DNA from: Pyrenophora tritici-repentis
Taxonomy: Eukaryota > Ascomycota > Dothideomycetes > Pleosporales > Pleosporaceae
Direction of reading: 5' to 3'
Length of the DNA: 64,000 nucleotides
NCBI RefSeq assembly: GCF_003171515.1
Contig: NC_089393.1
Span: forward strand, 1,302,001-1,366,000
In this document: positions 1-13,921 of the stretch, one piece after another
Position numbering within the stretch: position 1 is the first letter of the stretch
How the letters are laid out: every line of letters starts with the position of its first letter
Translations under genes and position numbers: made by a program
The notes under the pieces: model-generated
Told to the model about the DNA's origin: nothing
The model's input: only the letters and a program-made list of their open reading frames with translations
The model's database searches: none

Positions 1-60
1 CTCATCAAACCCATACTAATATCCAAAAAACATCGCATCATGCTACATTCAGCAACACAT

Positions 61-3000
61 CTAATCATCATCCTCATCCTCAATGGCACGGGGAGCAAGG
101 ACGTAGCGGGTTGTTCCGTGCTTGTCCTTGCCATGCTCAAGAGAGAGCTTGCTGAGAGCAGCAATCATGTTCTCAATCGCAGGGTTCTTGCGACTGCGGT
201 CCTTGCGGCCGAGAGTGTCGAGCCACTCAATGCGGTTAAGCATGTAGTAGACAATGGCGATGATGATGGTGACACCAATGGAGTAAGCCCAGATGATGAC
301 AACGGTAACAATGTCGACCCAGCCGTTCTCGCGGAACTTGGAGTTGTTGGTAGGGGGGTTGGTCTGGTAATCAGTGCCAGACATCCATCCGAACAGGGTG
401 AAGATGGTGGCAAGAGCGTCGACACCGAGAATGGCAACGATGAGCTGGAACGAGGGGAAAGTCTTGCCACCACGGGTAACGAAGATGAGCCAGTTCTCAG
501 TGAGGGCGACCTCGAGGAAGAGAATAGGCTGGATAGCACCAAAGTTCTGGATGATACCACCGTTGGGGATGAAGAGCGTACCGCGGATGACCCAAGTGCC
601 GAGAGCAAGAAGGAGACCAAGGATGACGGAGATGAACCAAATCTTGGGCAATTGCCATTCGACAGGACGCTGCTCAGAGTGGGCGTTGTCGTAGGCAACG
701 GCGACGGTAGCCAAATCAGCGAAGAGGGCGAGGAAGACAATGAGCTCAGCGCGGATAGTCTCGTTGAGGATGATCATCGAGGTGACGAGGTAGACTTCCA
801 AGTGGAGGCAGAGCGCGATACGGTACTGGATGTAGGCCTTCATACGCTGGAAAATCTGGCGGGAGGTCTTAATGGCCAAGACAATGGTGGAGAGACCAGG
901 GGCAAGGAAGACGATATCAGCGGCAGCCTGGGCAGCCTCGGTGGAACCTTCGACAGCGATACCGCAGTCAGACTTCTTCAGGGAGGGGGCGTCGTTGACA
1001 CCGTCACCAGTCATGGCAGTCAAGTGACCACGCTGTTGGAGCATCTCGACGACCTGGTACTTGTGCTCGGGGAAGACTTCAGCGAAACCGTCGGCGCGCT
1101 CGACAAGGTCGTGCTGGGTAGTACCGGTAAGACCGCCGTGGATGAGCTTGGAAGAGTTGTAAACCTTGGTACCGAGAGCAAGCATCTTGCACGTCTCCTT
1201 GGCGATGGCAATAGCGTCACCAGTCAACATCTTGACGGGAACACCGAGCTGCTGAGCCTCAACAATGGTCTGGGCAGTATCCTCACGAGGGGGGTCGAAC
1301 ATGGACATGAGACCGAGAAGGATCCAGTCACCGTCGTTCTTCTGGTAAGCGACACCGAGAGATCGGAAACCACGGCGAGCGAACTCAGCGGCCTTCTCCT
1401 TGTAGAGGGTAGCGGTGATCTCATCGCAGTTGGCGAGGTTGACGATAGCCTTGGGGGCACCCTTTGCGCAGACGTACTTGTCACCTCCCATGTGGCAGAC
1501 GGCAGTAATACGCTTGGAGACGGGGTCGAAGGGAGTGAACTTCTCGGTGCGCCATCCCATGTTGAGGATCTCGCGGGCCTTGGGGTATCGGCGGATGGTG
1601 AGAATGGTAACCTTGTCGATGGGGTCGAGCGACTTGAGGTTGTGCGAAGAGGCAAGCGCAGCGACGGCCATCATCCAGTTGACATCCTGGCCCTCGGCGA
1701 CGTAGGGCTCACGAAGAGACAGTTGGTTGGCAGTAAGCGTACCGGTCTTGTCAGAGCAGAGAACGTCGACACCGGCAAGAGACTCAATGGCGGTGAGCTT
1801 CTGGACAATAGCCTTCTGCTCAGCGAGGTAGGCAGCACCGACAGCGAGGGTGGTGGTGGTGACAACGGGAAGACCGACGGGGACACCGACGATGAACATG
1901 ATCAAGGCGTAGTGGAGGAGGGTAACGGACTTGTCAGTTCCAGCGCGGTGAGTGGCAATGGGAATGTGACGGAAGAAACCACCAATCCAGGCGAGGAGGA
2001 TGAAGAACATGACAAGGACGAGAAGCGCCGTTCCGATGGAGTTCATGATAGCCTTGAAGTGACCCTGGTCCTGAGCGCCCTGAACAAGGGTGGCAGTGCG
2101 ACCGACGAAAGAGTGCTTAGCGGTGGTGATGACGATACCGTAGGCCTTGCCGCGCTTGCAACCAGTGGTGTAGTATGCGACTTCTCCCATGTACTTGTCG
2201 ACGGCGAGAGACTCTCCGGTGATGGACGATTGATCGCAGGCAACGAGAGGGTGGCCCTGAGTAATGGGGTTCTCCTCGTCAAACTTGTCCTCATCGACTT
2301 CGTCATCCTTCTCATCCTCGGGGTCAGCGTCGTGGAACTTATCCTCAGCCTTGAGCTTCATGTAGAGCTCGAAGTCCTCAGGGTGGTCATAGCCGCAGAT
2401 AAGACGGGCATCACCGGGGACGGTCTGACCCTCCTCAATGACGACGATATCACCGGGAACAAGCTCGCGGGCGAGGATAGTCTGTTGCTGGTTGTCACGA
2501 ACGACGACAGCCTTCATGGCAATGTCACCCTTGAGCGAGGCGACGACATCGGCAGCCTGCTTCTCCTGGTACCAACCGACAATGGCGTTAAGCAACAGGA
2601 TACCGCAGATGACACCGAAATCAATCCAATCCTGGAGACCGGCGGCGAGAAGAGCAGCGAGCTCCATGACTATTTGGTATTAGGTTTGCGCTAAAACAAG
2701 TTTCTTGCAGGGATGTGGCTTACCGTAAAGAATGGGACCAGTGAAGTAACCGAGGAATTGCTTGAGAAGGTTCGTCTTCTCAGACGAGATTTCGTTGAAA
2801 CCATAGCGCTTGCGACGCTCCTCAACGTCGTGCGAGGAGAGACCAGTTCGGAGCTCAGTGTTGAGGACTGTGATAGTGTGTTAGCAACATGTTTGCAAGG
2901 GAGAAAGCTGATTTCGGAAGCTCATTTCGGGAGGTGCAGAAGCGGGTGGTTTGGTGGAGTCGGCCTGCATGAGGGACCCACCGCGCCTGCCGCTATTGCT

Positions 3001-3430
3001 TCGCTAGCAGGGGAAGAGCTTAAGCTCGGGCCTCTCTGCAAGCCAGCCACCGATTGTTTCGATGGAGCTCGAGAAGGTGTGCCGGCTGTTTAGTGCTCGG
3101 GGTGATGTGGTGCCATGGGAAGAAATGGCAGGCCATTTGTTGGTACAGATGACAAAATGGGAGGGACTTACACTCTTCAGGGACGGCGCCAGGGTCGGCA
3201 ACGGCAGCAGCAGCGGTAGGGGAGCCCGACTTCCAGAATTGCCACCAGGCCTTCTTCTTGACCGTCTGCTCGGCGTGGGGGTTGGTCTTGCTGTCGCGGT
3301 AGAAGAGAATGTACTTCTGGAGGGCGGTGTATTCGTCCATGCCCTCGAACTCGGTCATGGAGACGATCGACTTCTGCCGCTCAGCGGCTGAACTGGCGCG
3401 AGGACGCTCTGGATCCTCGTTGGGCGCCAT
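61..3430 (-). CDS. PMA1: plasma membrane H+-transporting P-type ATPase
   Basis: P3A-type ATPase that exports protons across the plasma membrane and powers secondary uptake. Three exons on the minus strand: 3430-3172, 2867-2724 and 2669-61, giving about 1003 aa. Splice phases 1 and 1 join cleanly (VPEE-FLNTELRTGL and GPILY-VMELAALL). Visible motifs are TGES (about residue 285), the phosphorylation loop CSDKTGTLT (about 440), KGAPK, and TGDGVNDAP in the P domain, with ten or so membrane segments. An acidic insert of about 50 residues (about 227-278, rich in D/E/K) lies in the actuator domain just before TGES; the classic yeast and Neurospora pumps (about 920 aa) lack it. The C-terminus ends in an acidic EDEDDD tail. 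Intron 1 is long for this genome (304 nt). The family call is certain; exon edges are by eye. Confidence 0.96.
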
Positions 3431-5337
3431 GGTGAGGGTATTAGAAGAGGCTTGCCTCCTGGGGGTATTATTAAGTCGGGAAAGTGTTGACACAGAGAAG
3501 GCTTCCAAGGCGACCAGACCGTGGAGTTGAGAGAGCCGTCGAGTCGAGTCGAGTCGATTATTTGCACTGTGCAAGGTGAACTGCAAGCAAGGCCTTCTCT
3601 GTGAAAAAGAGTAGAGGAGGGCGGGAGAGGCTCTGGTTAAGTAGCGCGGCAGAAGGCCTCTTGCGTATCAACCAGGGAAAAAAACTTAGCTAGGACCGAC
3701 CTTTGGCCGCTATGAGGGATTTATGATTGTCATGGCGCTAGGCGCAAAGCGGACATAGCGCGAGCCGAAAGTCCCGGGGGCATTTTGTTGTGATGGGGCG
3801 CCATGGGGCCGTGCGGGAGCCGCTACATCATCGGCGCAGTGTTGCAAGCGGAGATTGGCCGTTTGGCGCTGCTGCGTTCACCGGCCGAGGCGAAAGCTCG
3901 CTGTTCGGTGCGGGAATGGCTTGGAGACGCGCAGATGACGCTTTCTTACGCAGCGCGTCCAGTGTCCAGCATTGAGCAGCAGTCAGTGCATTGCAGTCTG
4001 CACTGCTCTCCGTAATCAGAGCCCTATCTCGACATGCAAGTCGAGATGCGCCCTTGATTCCATCGCCCCAACTAAGTCAACGGAATTTGTGACATCCCAG
4101 CGAAACCATGCCAGCCACGCCGTTTCCAATTCACAATCCCCTGCTATTGTTTGTCTCGCGACTCGCAAACTCCACCTGAGATTAAGCTGGAGATAGCGCG
4201 ACAGTCCGCGACAAGCGTGCTGCCGGTGCAGGGATGGCCGCCCATGACGTTTTGCCAGCCACGCCCTGCTAACCCACCTCCTTCACTGCAACCTTCTGCC
4301 CACCCCCAGACTCTCACACGCACCCACGCCGCCGCACCAAGCTTCTACTCTCAAAGATGCTGCAAAGCTTGGTCATGTCTTGGCCATCTAGCCATGCTGC
4401 CTACGTAGAACCATGGATGGCGAGGCATTTTCCGGCCCACAACTCCCGTACGAGACTTGTCTGCCCACACACACACACACACACCTTCTCCCCACGCCTG
4501 CGCGACTTTTTTGCATGCGAAGCATTTGCCATGTGCACAATTTTCTTCTAGCCGCCTTCCAGACCCACGGCGCACAATTGTCCATCCACGCTCCGTAGGC
4601 CAGTAATATCCCATACCCCCCATGTCCTGTCTCAATGCAGCAGTATCATCATCTTCTGCCCCCCCGCGTATTGGAATATCCCTAGATAGTTACCCAGACA
4701 GGCACCGCAACAATGCACCGCTTCTCCATGCCCATGGTGTGCCTACGCACGCGCCAAGGGGTTCTTCTCGGCGCGTGCTTACATACAGTAAACAAGCCGG
4801 CGGCCAATGTTAATATTGCTATATTGCCCGACTCGCGCACGCGCCGCCGTATGCGTCGCCAGGCCAACCACGCTCTTATCCTTTGTTGTATTCCCATAGC
4901 TATAGTTGCAAGTCATGGTGTTGTAGCACAAGGTCCGACTCGACAAGGCTCAAACAGCGCCGTTGACCTCTAAACCACGGACGCTGGACGCGGGAGTCCA
5001 GGGTCTTGAAAGGTTCGCACAAATGCAAACTCGCCGGCCCCTTGGTTCGCAGCCTGCCCGCCGGCCTGTCTGGCGTCTCGCGTCTCGCGTCTGGCCCGGC
5101 TGCAAGGCTGCCGCCGCCTGAGGCGAAAATACTCGCATTTCCAGACCCCAAGAGGCCTTCCCAACAAGGAAGCCCGCGACCCATAAATCACGTGATGTTG
5201 ATTCTGACTGCCGATGCTTCGCCGGCACCCGTGTGAGCCTCACCGCATCGCTCCCAAGAAGGTCCAGCGTGCGGGAATAGTCCTCGCACCCACACAATCA
5301 TCACCCACCCGCAGCTTTTCTGCCGACGCCAGCCTCC
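3431..5337. promoter_or_regulatory. PMA1 upstream / intergenic region
   Basis: About 1.9 kb between the PMA1 start codon and the F-box-like relic. It should hold the PMA1 5' UTR and promoter. Overlapping open frames on both strands have no recognisable protein character. A CA dinucleotide run is annotated separately. No RNA gene was seen. Confidence 0.5.
4466..4484. repeat. (CA)n microsatellite
   Basis: An uninterrupted run of about 9.5 CA dinucleotides inside the intergenic region upstream of PMA1. Confidence 0.9.
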
Positions 5338-6176
5338 ATGTCCGCTCCGGCTGCTGAATCGCTATCCCTCACCGGTGTCGGTCCGCGCCAGATGCGTCCG
5401 TCGCGAGGCCATGCTTCCATGCCACCAGAACGTTTACCTGTCGAAATATGGCATCTGATCATCATGTGCCTAGACGATCACTGTTTCGCCTGGTTTGTCT
5501 TGCGACAGACATGTCCATTTCTCAACCTTGTTACCGAGCAGGTCTTTGCGCGATACGTTTCGCGTACTTGCACCGTACGATTTGCCGGCCAGACACTAGG
5601 AAACTTGCTGTGAGCCGTGTTTCAACCCGCATCGTTCGGGAAACTTTCACTCACCATCACAGTGCACATGATCTACAAGGTGATACCGGTGACCGTAGAC
5701 AAGTCCCTGCATCGCGACAGGCACTGGTGCGACAACATGCCTCGCCGGCCTCATACTGGGCCTCAGTCAGTCGCGCCCAGCCTCCATCGTTTCGCTTCCA
5801 GCCCTCGTCTTTTGTCCCCGCCACCACAAAGGCCAAGCTTCTCCTCAAACTATGTGATGCGCCAAATGCTCACGAGACACTACCCGCGTCCCAGCCAAAT
5901 GCAGGGACCATCGACACTACCACGACCCTCGTCCATGTCTTCTTCCAGCCCGGTGCCAAAGCAGATGCCGAACGCTCGCGCCTACTCCATCAAGCCCATT
6001 TTGTTCTTTTTCATGGCCAACTAAAGAGTATGCGCCTCCCTTCAGCCACCTTCAACGTTGCTGATCGCCACCTCCAACTCGATTGGCGCCGTCTCTGCAA
6101 TACCTTTATGCGCGACGAGTTCAAGTGTCGTTACGAGTCTCAATATTCCGTCGCGTGGTGGAGAAACTTCGATTGA
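5338..6176 (+). pseudogene. F-box-like protein, probably a broken gene
   Basis: The N-terminus opens at ATG 5338 and has an F-box-like stretch (PPERLPVEIWHLIIM..., residues about 28-60) as in the large F-box families of Pleosporales. The frame then meets TGA at 5611-5613. The same frame continues with good coding character (FGKLSLTITVHMIYK) to about 5679. Coding character then passes to another frame, which runs through a plausible C-terminus (LDWRRLCNTFMRDEF...) to the stop at 6174-6176. A 41-nt GT-AG segment (5680-5720) would connect those two frames, but that is short for an intron. The TGA is not removed by any reasonable intron I can see. I therefore read it as a pseudogene with a nonsense codon; a mis-modelled intron or sequence error is the alternative. 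Confidence 0.5.
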
Positions 6177-7277
6177 CCCAATCGCGACTAGATGGCATGC
6201 ATAATTTCCCCTCTGAGTAGCCCAGCACAAGCAATTCATCGTCTTTGCACCTCGAATTCGTTCCTGATGGCCTGCCAAGCGGCAGATCAATTTTGCGTCA
6301 GCGCCGAATCCGAATAGATCGCCCTTGGCACTAGGGACTACCCTCACCAGTGCTCACCACGAACACCCTCCGAAAATCCGGAGGTGTCGGCTGTGGCCTC
6401 TTCATCTCCGCCTGGGCACTTTGCTGGACGGTCGGATCATCATCATGCTTAATTCTCCATATTCCAGTTTACAACTGTTTGAGTTACACGGAGAGTGCCC
6501 AGCTTTTCCAAGTACCGCATCGAGTGCGTGATTTAGCGCCCACCTTGGCCTCTGCCAATCGCGCATCCTTCCGAGTCATTAATATCTCACCGGGTTGGAT
6601 TTGTATTGAATATCACACAAGTTATTGCAACTGCCCATTATGTTATGAACTACTCTGCACACGGAAGCTCGGTGGTAATACCGCCCCAGACGTTACATCT
6701 TACTGTAAAAGCCCAGCCCTTGGCCCTAGCCCTGCCCAGCCTCCTTCAATGCCAATGAGGACTACTCGATGGCATGCCGCAATACGTAAGCACCGGAAAC
6801 TCTGTGTAAGAACACAGTTTAATGAATACGACAGCTTGAAGAAGACGCAGCCAAGTATTCCATGTCGTACATATCCCGCAGGGAGATACAGAATCAGGAG
6901 GTGCGTAACCCACCTCCGCTGCCAAGTAAAATCCATCTGTGCGGAACAAAGTACCAGCCTGGGCGGAAGCAACCGTGTAACAACCCCCCAAAAAGTCCTT
7001 TACCACTCGCCCTTGATCCGTGTGTCCTGTGTTCCTTTCTTTTTCTTTATTCTTGTCACCCGGCAACTGCCACGTCATGTGTGCAGTGTGGTTGCGTGGT
7101 GTTGCGTTACGTCTACATTCTACGCCTACACTAAAACGCTGAGAGTGACTTGTCAGACCCATATCATTCGTCGTGGCTTCTACCGTTTACATGGTAGACT
7201 TGTTATGCACGGCAGTCGCGCGATTCATGGGTCTTGGGGGAACTTTACCGGTAGGGTACCGCATTTTGTTACCTAGA

Positions 7278-7311
7278 TAGTTAGGCGGTCCCCATAGTTA
7301 AGCGGTCCCAT
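7278..7311. repeat. 17-bp tandem duplication
   Basis: Two adjacent near-identical 17-bp units, TAGTTAGGCGGTCCCCA and TAGTTAAGCGGTCCCAT. Doubled motifs of this kind occur inside terminal inverted repeats of pogo/Fot1 elements, but no partner repeat was found nearby. Confidence 0.6.
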
Positions 7312-7337
7312 GTATACTTACATGTCTTTCTGGGCAC

Positions 7338-7355
7338 GCCGCCGCCGCCGCCGCC
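7338..7355. repeat. (GCC)6 microsatellite
   Basis: Six perfect GCC trinucleotides followed by GCTGG, in non-coding sequence. Confidence 0.9.
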
Positions 7356-9580
7356 GCTGGCTCTACGCAAGCTGGGTTCGCCAAGCTTACCCTCCGCTGT
7401 GCCCTGCCTAGGTACACTTTACCTACCTGTTTTCTTTCCACCACCGGGTTTCCCCGAGCGAAAGGCTAGTAGATGGGCGGCGGCGAGGAAACGGCATGTC
7501 ACGAAGCGGCGATTTTTTAGTAATACGTAGACGTAGTTGCGCACTGATGGCAAAATGCTTGTTTATTCCGGGGAGATGGGGGAGATGGGGGTAGGGTGTG
7601 GATGAGTGATCCTTTTGTGATGCGGTGTAGTTCACGTAGTGTATTTCTGTCCTTGCCATGCTTTTTTTTTCGCTTGGGGGAAATAAAAGGAGTCTTATCT
7701 ACAACATTGTTTTCCCCCTGAGCTCTTGAGTTGTTGTTCTGTTGTTCAACGATGTTTCTTGGTAGTCTTGGTAGTGGTGGACTGGTTGAGCATGGTGGTA
7801 ATTTGTGTTGACATTACGCCTACTTATACTAGGAGAAAAAATCACCACGCCACGCCCCCAACGAAAATCACGACGAAAATATGTGGAATGTACCCCTTTT
7901 ACGGTGGAGATCCCGATCGGACCCCTTTCCAGACACACGAGGGCGGATTTTTTTTACCATGATATTGTACTACGATTCATCCACGGCTGCGCTGAACAAT
8001 CTACCCATCTATTTCCACGGCACCAGGCTGGTAAAATACCATCATCAGTACCCAAGGGAAAAATCAAATCTCAACACTCTACCAGAGTCCCCTATGTACT
8101 AAATTTAGGACCAGATACGTTTACCAGAACCAATGTTCAGATAACCACTCAGGTGATAGAAGAACGCGCTCACATTCGGTGCCAGAGTAGAATGCGCCCA
8201 ACGCGCACACATGGAATGCTAGGGACACATATGCTAGAGCCACTGCTATCACGTGTTTTCTTAAGCGCGGGTAGTACGGAAATAAAATAAAAGAGTTCTC
8301 ACGTTAACACGCATCTTACGTGCGTGAGAGTACAAGTTCACCTAGACTTTGATTTTTTCATTTCAATAAACGCTACTCGTATACGTACGTTTCATGTTAC
8401 TTCCAACTATATCTTTAATCGAGAATCATAGTCGGAACGGGGCTCGGAATCGCGTTTGTCATGTTTATTCTAGTTGTTTTGTTCTCTGCGTGAAGTGATT
8501 ATTTATCCCCCCAAAACCATCCTACTATACTAAACCCTCATTAGCCGCGTCTTCTCAGCGCCCCGCATACCTATTAAACCGAAAGCAGCTACATGTATTT
8601 TCCTTCGAAAAGAGACGTTCTGATAGTCCGGCTTGTAGTATCCCCCTTCTCTTTTTATCCATTAATCCAATCGCCGCCGTCATTAGCTGCACTATAATAC
8701 CCCTCCATTCTATCAGAATTACACCGGTAATACACGGATATTCGATTTGGATGTGATAGTTGGCACGGCCCAAATCCGTTATAATCCATATCTGTAAATG
8801 CCTAGATTTGATCTTATCGCCATTATAGTTAGTCACCTTTCGTCGCCCCCCTTCCTAACAAACACTACGACTTAATCTCTGTATTAGTTGCGCTTATATC
8901 GTTAGCATCTCCTCCCTCTATCCGTAAAAGAGGTGGATTCTAAAGTACTTAATCCTCTCCTACTTCGTTTTCTAGCTTTAGAGTTCACCTCATGACGGCT
9001 CGGCATGCGATAATACTAAGAACATAGTTACACTGTAGCATATTCCTGACCATCAGATCTCGCCAGAGTAGAAAGGTAGCTTCGTAGCTCTAGAGGCAGC
9101 GGTATCTATTAGTCGTCTCCATGTCAAGAGAGAAGAAGGGAGTGTGAGAGGAGAGAATGGCCATGGTAACGTGATACGAAGAAGACAGAGACACGAGACA
9201 TGAGAAAAAATAGTGGATTTAGACGGGATATTTACTCCTTTTTGTTTCGTGTTGGTTTTCCATTATGGTGTAGGCAGATGTTTAGTCGTCGATTAGTATC
9301 GAACGTTTGATACTCGCTCTGCCCGAGATGGTTGAGTTGGTTATTGGTAGACAATTTTTGCCATCACCCGATGAGAACTGGAAATCTTTTTATCATACCT
9401 ATATTCATGACAGTTGATGTAGGCAAGGCGGATAGACATGAAAGCCATTGCTTCAATAAGATGAATTCTTTGGATCGAAAATTTGATGTTTACGAGAAGA
9501 GTGGTGTATAGAGTTACGAAAAAGATATTAGACCCTAGAGCTGTAGCACTAGCAGTGTGTAGAAGCGCGGATATGTAGTC

Positions 9581-9742
9581 TAGACTCCGCAACAATCAAT
9601 TCAATCCGGTCACTCTCCTAGACCCACTTACCTATCTAGGTAGGGCTTAAACTCCTATAGGTAACTACTAGGCTTAAAGCGGTAATCAATCAATCCAATC
9701 TGAACCTTCTAGGACCCACTTAATTGATTGTTGCGGACTGTG
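9581..9742. mobile_element. non-autonomous hAT-type MITE (162 bp)
   Basis: The ends are inverted repeats: the left end reads TAGACTCCGCAACAATCAAT and the right end, read inward on the other strand, CACAGTCCGCAACAATCAAT. These differ at 3 positions. The element is flanked by perfect 8-bp direct repeats ATGTAGTC at 9573-9580 and 9743-9750. An 8-bp target duplication and ends close to the YARNG consensus are diagnostic of the hAT superfamily. The 162-bp interior has no coding capacity, so movement would need a transposase supplied elsewhere in the genome. Confidence 0.8.
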
Positions 9743-9959
9743 ATGTAGTCAAGTTCAGTTTCAACGAAACGAACAGCCGCTCTATCTAGAGGTTGATCTA
9801 GGACTGTGGTAATTCTGTCTATCACTGGGGTACAAAGTGTCTAGTTCCGAAAGAATAAAGGAGATGAGATACCAGAATACTCCCTTTTCTTCTCGTGTCT
9901 ATAGTAAACCCCCTGACTGTATTCCCAAAGGACTCCGACCTTACACACCACCTCGTCTC

Positions 9960-11603
9960 TCAAGCAGAACTACCTTGTTGCTTAGCCTTCCCACCTCCAC
10001 TCACCTTGGCAGGTAAAAACCTCAGCAGCACAAAAAGCCCACATGCCAAAATGACCTGGAAGACCCAAAAGAGTTGACCACCCAAAATTTTGTATTTAAC
10101 GCCAACAGCGTATATACAAGTCGCAAGAGCGGGTGCAACAGATCGGATTCCACTCTGAATCGCCAGCGCCAGAGAATTCAGGGTCGCAAGCGTCTCATGC
10201 GAGGGCGAGATGTCATTGAGAGCAAGTTGCACACTCGCTGCGAACCTGTCAGGGAAGCCATGCCAATACGATTATACGAGCACTCACTAAAAGCCATCGC
10301 AACACCGCTAGCAAGAACCACGAACGGTGGCGCAGTAGCCCAGAAGATGACATTCTGCCCATACCGAAGCAAAACGTTGTACACCGGAGCGAGAACAAAC
10401 AGAAAAGGCCAGGCTGCTGCACACAACCAAAGGACACGACCAGTACCTAGACGGTTATGAAGTATGGGGAATACGATTAGTAGCCAAGCAGCCTGAGACG
10501 CGCCGTTTAGACCCGTGCATGCTGCAATCAGGCCCGGGGTGAAACCAAGGCCGCCCAAATCGACGGGCGTATACTGCGCTACGGGAAAGACGGCGGTGAA
10601 AGTGAAGGCTAGAAGCATAATGTAGTTGTAAATGACCAATACTGGAGTTACGCCAGGGTACTTGATCAGTTCCCAGATGGACATTTTGGGTTTGGAGTTG
10701 GCGTCGTTCTTCTTATCGGTATGGATATGCAGCGTCTCTTTTACGAAAAGCACAGTGGTGATGACAGCCAAAAATGCCATTGTCGCGACGATGAAATTAG
10801 GCAGTGCATAAGGGTAGTCGTGCCAGAATTGCATTTTGCCAAACGTCGAAGGGAATTTGTTGGCTGGCCGCTCCAAAGCACCTTGAACGGATAATTAGCT
10901 TGTGATCATACACAACAGAGACCAAACGGAACATACCAATAAGCGGCCCAATGAAGATTCCCATATTGCTGGAGAAGGCAAAGAAACTGAATGCTCGTGC
11001 TTGAGTGTGCTTTGTGCTATTCTCGGAAAGCATGGCGCGCACGGTGACGACCGTCCCCGCAAAGACGCCTTCCAAACATCTCGCAAACACCATCTGCCAA
11101 AGTGATTCGCTCATTCCGAACAGCACAGCAGAAACAGTCAGACCACAGAGTGATAATATTAGTACAGGTTTTCTTCCGTAGCGATCAGAGGCCTAGTGGT
11201 GTGTGAGCAATGCTTTTCATCCAAAAGCAAAGAAAAAGACCCGTACCTTCCCCCAGAGAATCATGACACACATCTGCGTCGCACTGAACAAACTCTCAAT
11301 CAGACCAGAATAGAACCCTACGTCCTCTTTTTCCATGCCTCCGACCCTCTCAATCATGAAATTGATATAAGGAAAGATGGAGAAGAAGGCGATGGGGGCT
11401 ATACAACTCGTGTAGCAGAGAAGAAGGATCTGTGCTTTGGGTAATGGTTTTTCTTCATATTCGTCGTCTGATCCATCTTGAGCTTCTGTTGAGTTGTGTT
11501 GAAGCGAAGGGTCAACGGGCTCCGGTAATGGAATTGGATCGACATGGGATAACAGAGGCGTGTATTCATCTCCTGCATCAGATATGTTGGATGGCGGTGA
11601 CAT
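9960..11603 (-). CDS. MFS transporter, ZIFL/YCR023C-like (DHA1 type)
   Basis: A 12-segment major facilitator, 494 aa, in four exons: 11603-11247, 11192-10937, 10881-10288 and 10237-9960. All junctions are GT-AG with consistent phases (GKV-ASDRYGRKP, PLIG-GALERPA, MAF-TSVQLALND). A long acidic cytosolic N-terminus (about 60 aa) precedes the first membrane segment. The DRYGRKP loop between segments 2 and 3 is the MFS signature, and the TSVQLALNDISP segment is characteristic of the plant ZIFL1 / yeast YCR023C group. Substrates in that group range from metals and potassium to drugs, so the substrate here cannot be named. No metabolic cluster surrounds it. Confidence 0.9.
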
Positions 11604-12359
11604 TGTGATGAGGAGTACGAAACGAAGACTACGCCGGGCGCGTATCTTATAGCTCGGGAACTTGGTGCGGTCGCGTGCTTGCTTGGTCTAAAGAATAAAC
11701 AAAGGTTAATGACGTCCAATGGGTTCTCTTCCAGAGAAATCAACAACCATAACAAACCCTTTAGGAAAGTGAAGAGGATATCTATGAGATGTCAGACTGT
11801 TTATAAGCAGTAGTCGACCGGTGTATCGGTGCCTCGGCGACTACCGATATCTAGTCCCAATCCATCCAAGCAGGTTCTAATTGGCTCGTCCATCTTATGG
11901 GATGCCTATGCCACCGATTTGTTTCCATACATAACAGTATGCTTACGCCATGTGATGTTTTACTAGGTAATCGCTGACTACGATGTTGTCGACAGTCCTG
12001 CTTTCCCCGACATGCAAGTAACTGCCGCCTACGTGGGTAGAGCAATTTCACGTCAACACAGGTCACAGGGCATTTTTTAGGGATACGAAAGTGTCCATAG
12101 GCTTTAAGCTACAATCTTAAGATCCTTACTACAGCACACTGTATGAGCTCAAGCTCCTCCATAACTCAAACACCCAACCATTGGCCCGCTGCGCTATTTT
12201 ATGGACAACCGACATATGTGAGACCCCGGATGACAAGGCGCCAATACAACGATGTTTCCCGCTACTAGGCTTGCCATGATCTCGAGAATTGTACGCAGGA
12301 AGACGCTGAGAAGGAAGACGTCAGTCGATGAATCGTTCGAACGCGTGATTGCTAGTACC
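11604..12359. other. intergenic, nothing recognised
   Basis: Upstream region of the MFS gene and 3' region of the actin gene. No coding, tRNA-like or repeat signal was found that I can support. Confidence 0.6.

Positions 12360-13921
<1,562 letters not shown>

Larger units (their letters stand above)
6177..9959. other. gene-poor interval, no supportable gene
   Basis: About 3.8 kb, becoming AT-richer after 7.7 kb. Long open frames exist (for example 6350-7276) but they lack a sensible start, domain or composition, so none is called. It contains a GCC microsatellite, an 17-bp tandem duplication at 7278-7311 and a MITE at 9581-9742, all listed separately. Confidence 0.6.

Noticed and set aside
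40..2694. 884-aa open frame on the plus strand opposite PMA1
   Set aside because: Exact antisense of the H+-ATPase exon; its open state follows from codon bias of the real gene.
6350..7276. 308-codon open frame in the gene-poor interval
   Set aside because: No proper ATG, odd composition, no domain; overlapping frames on the other strand are as long.
12120..12200. Sequence on the minus strand resembling a tRNA D-arm
   Set aside because: No matching T-arm (GTTCRANNC) or acceptor stem; not a tRNA gene.
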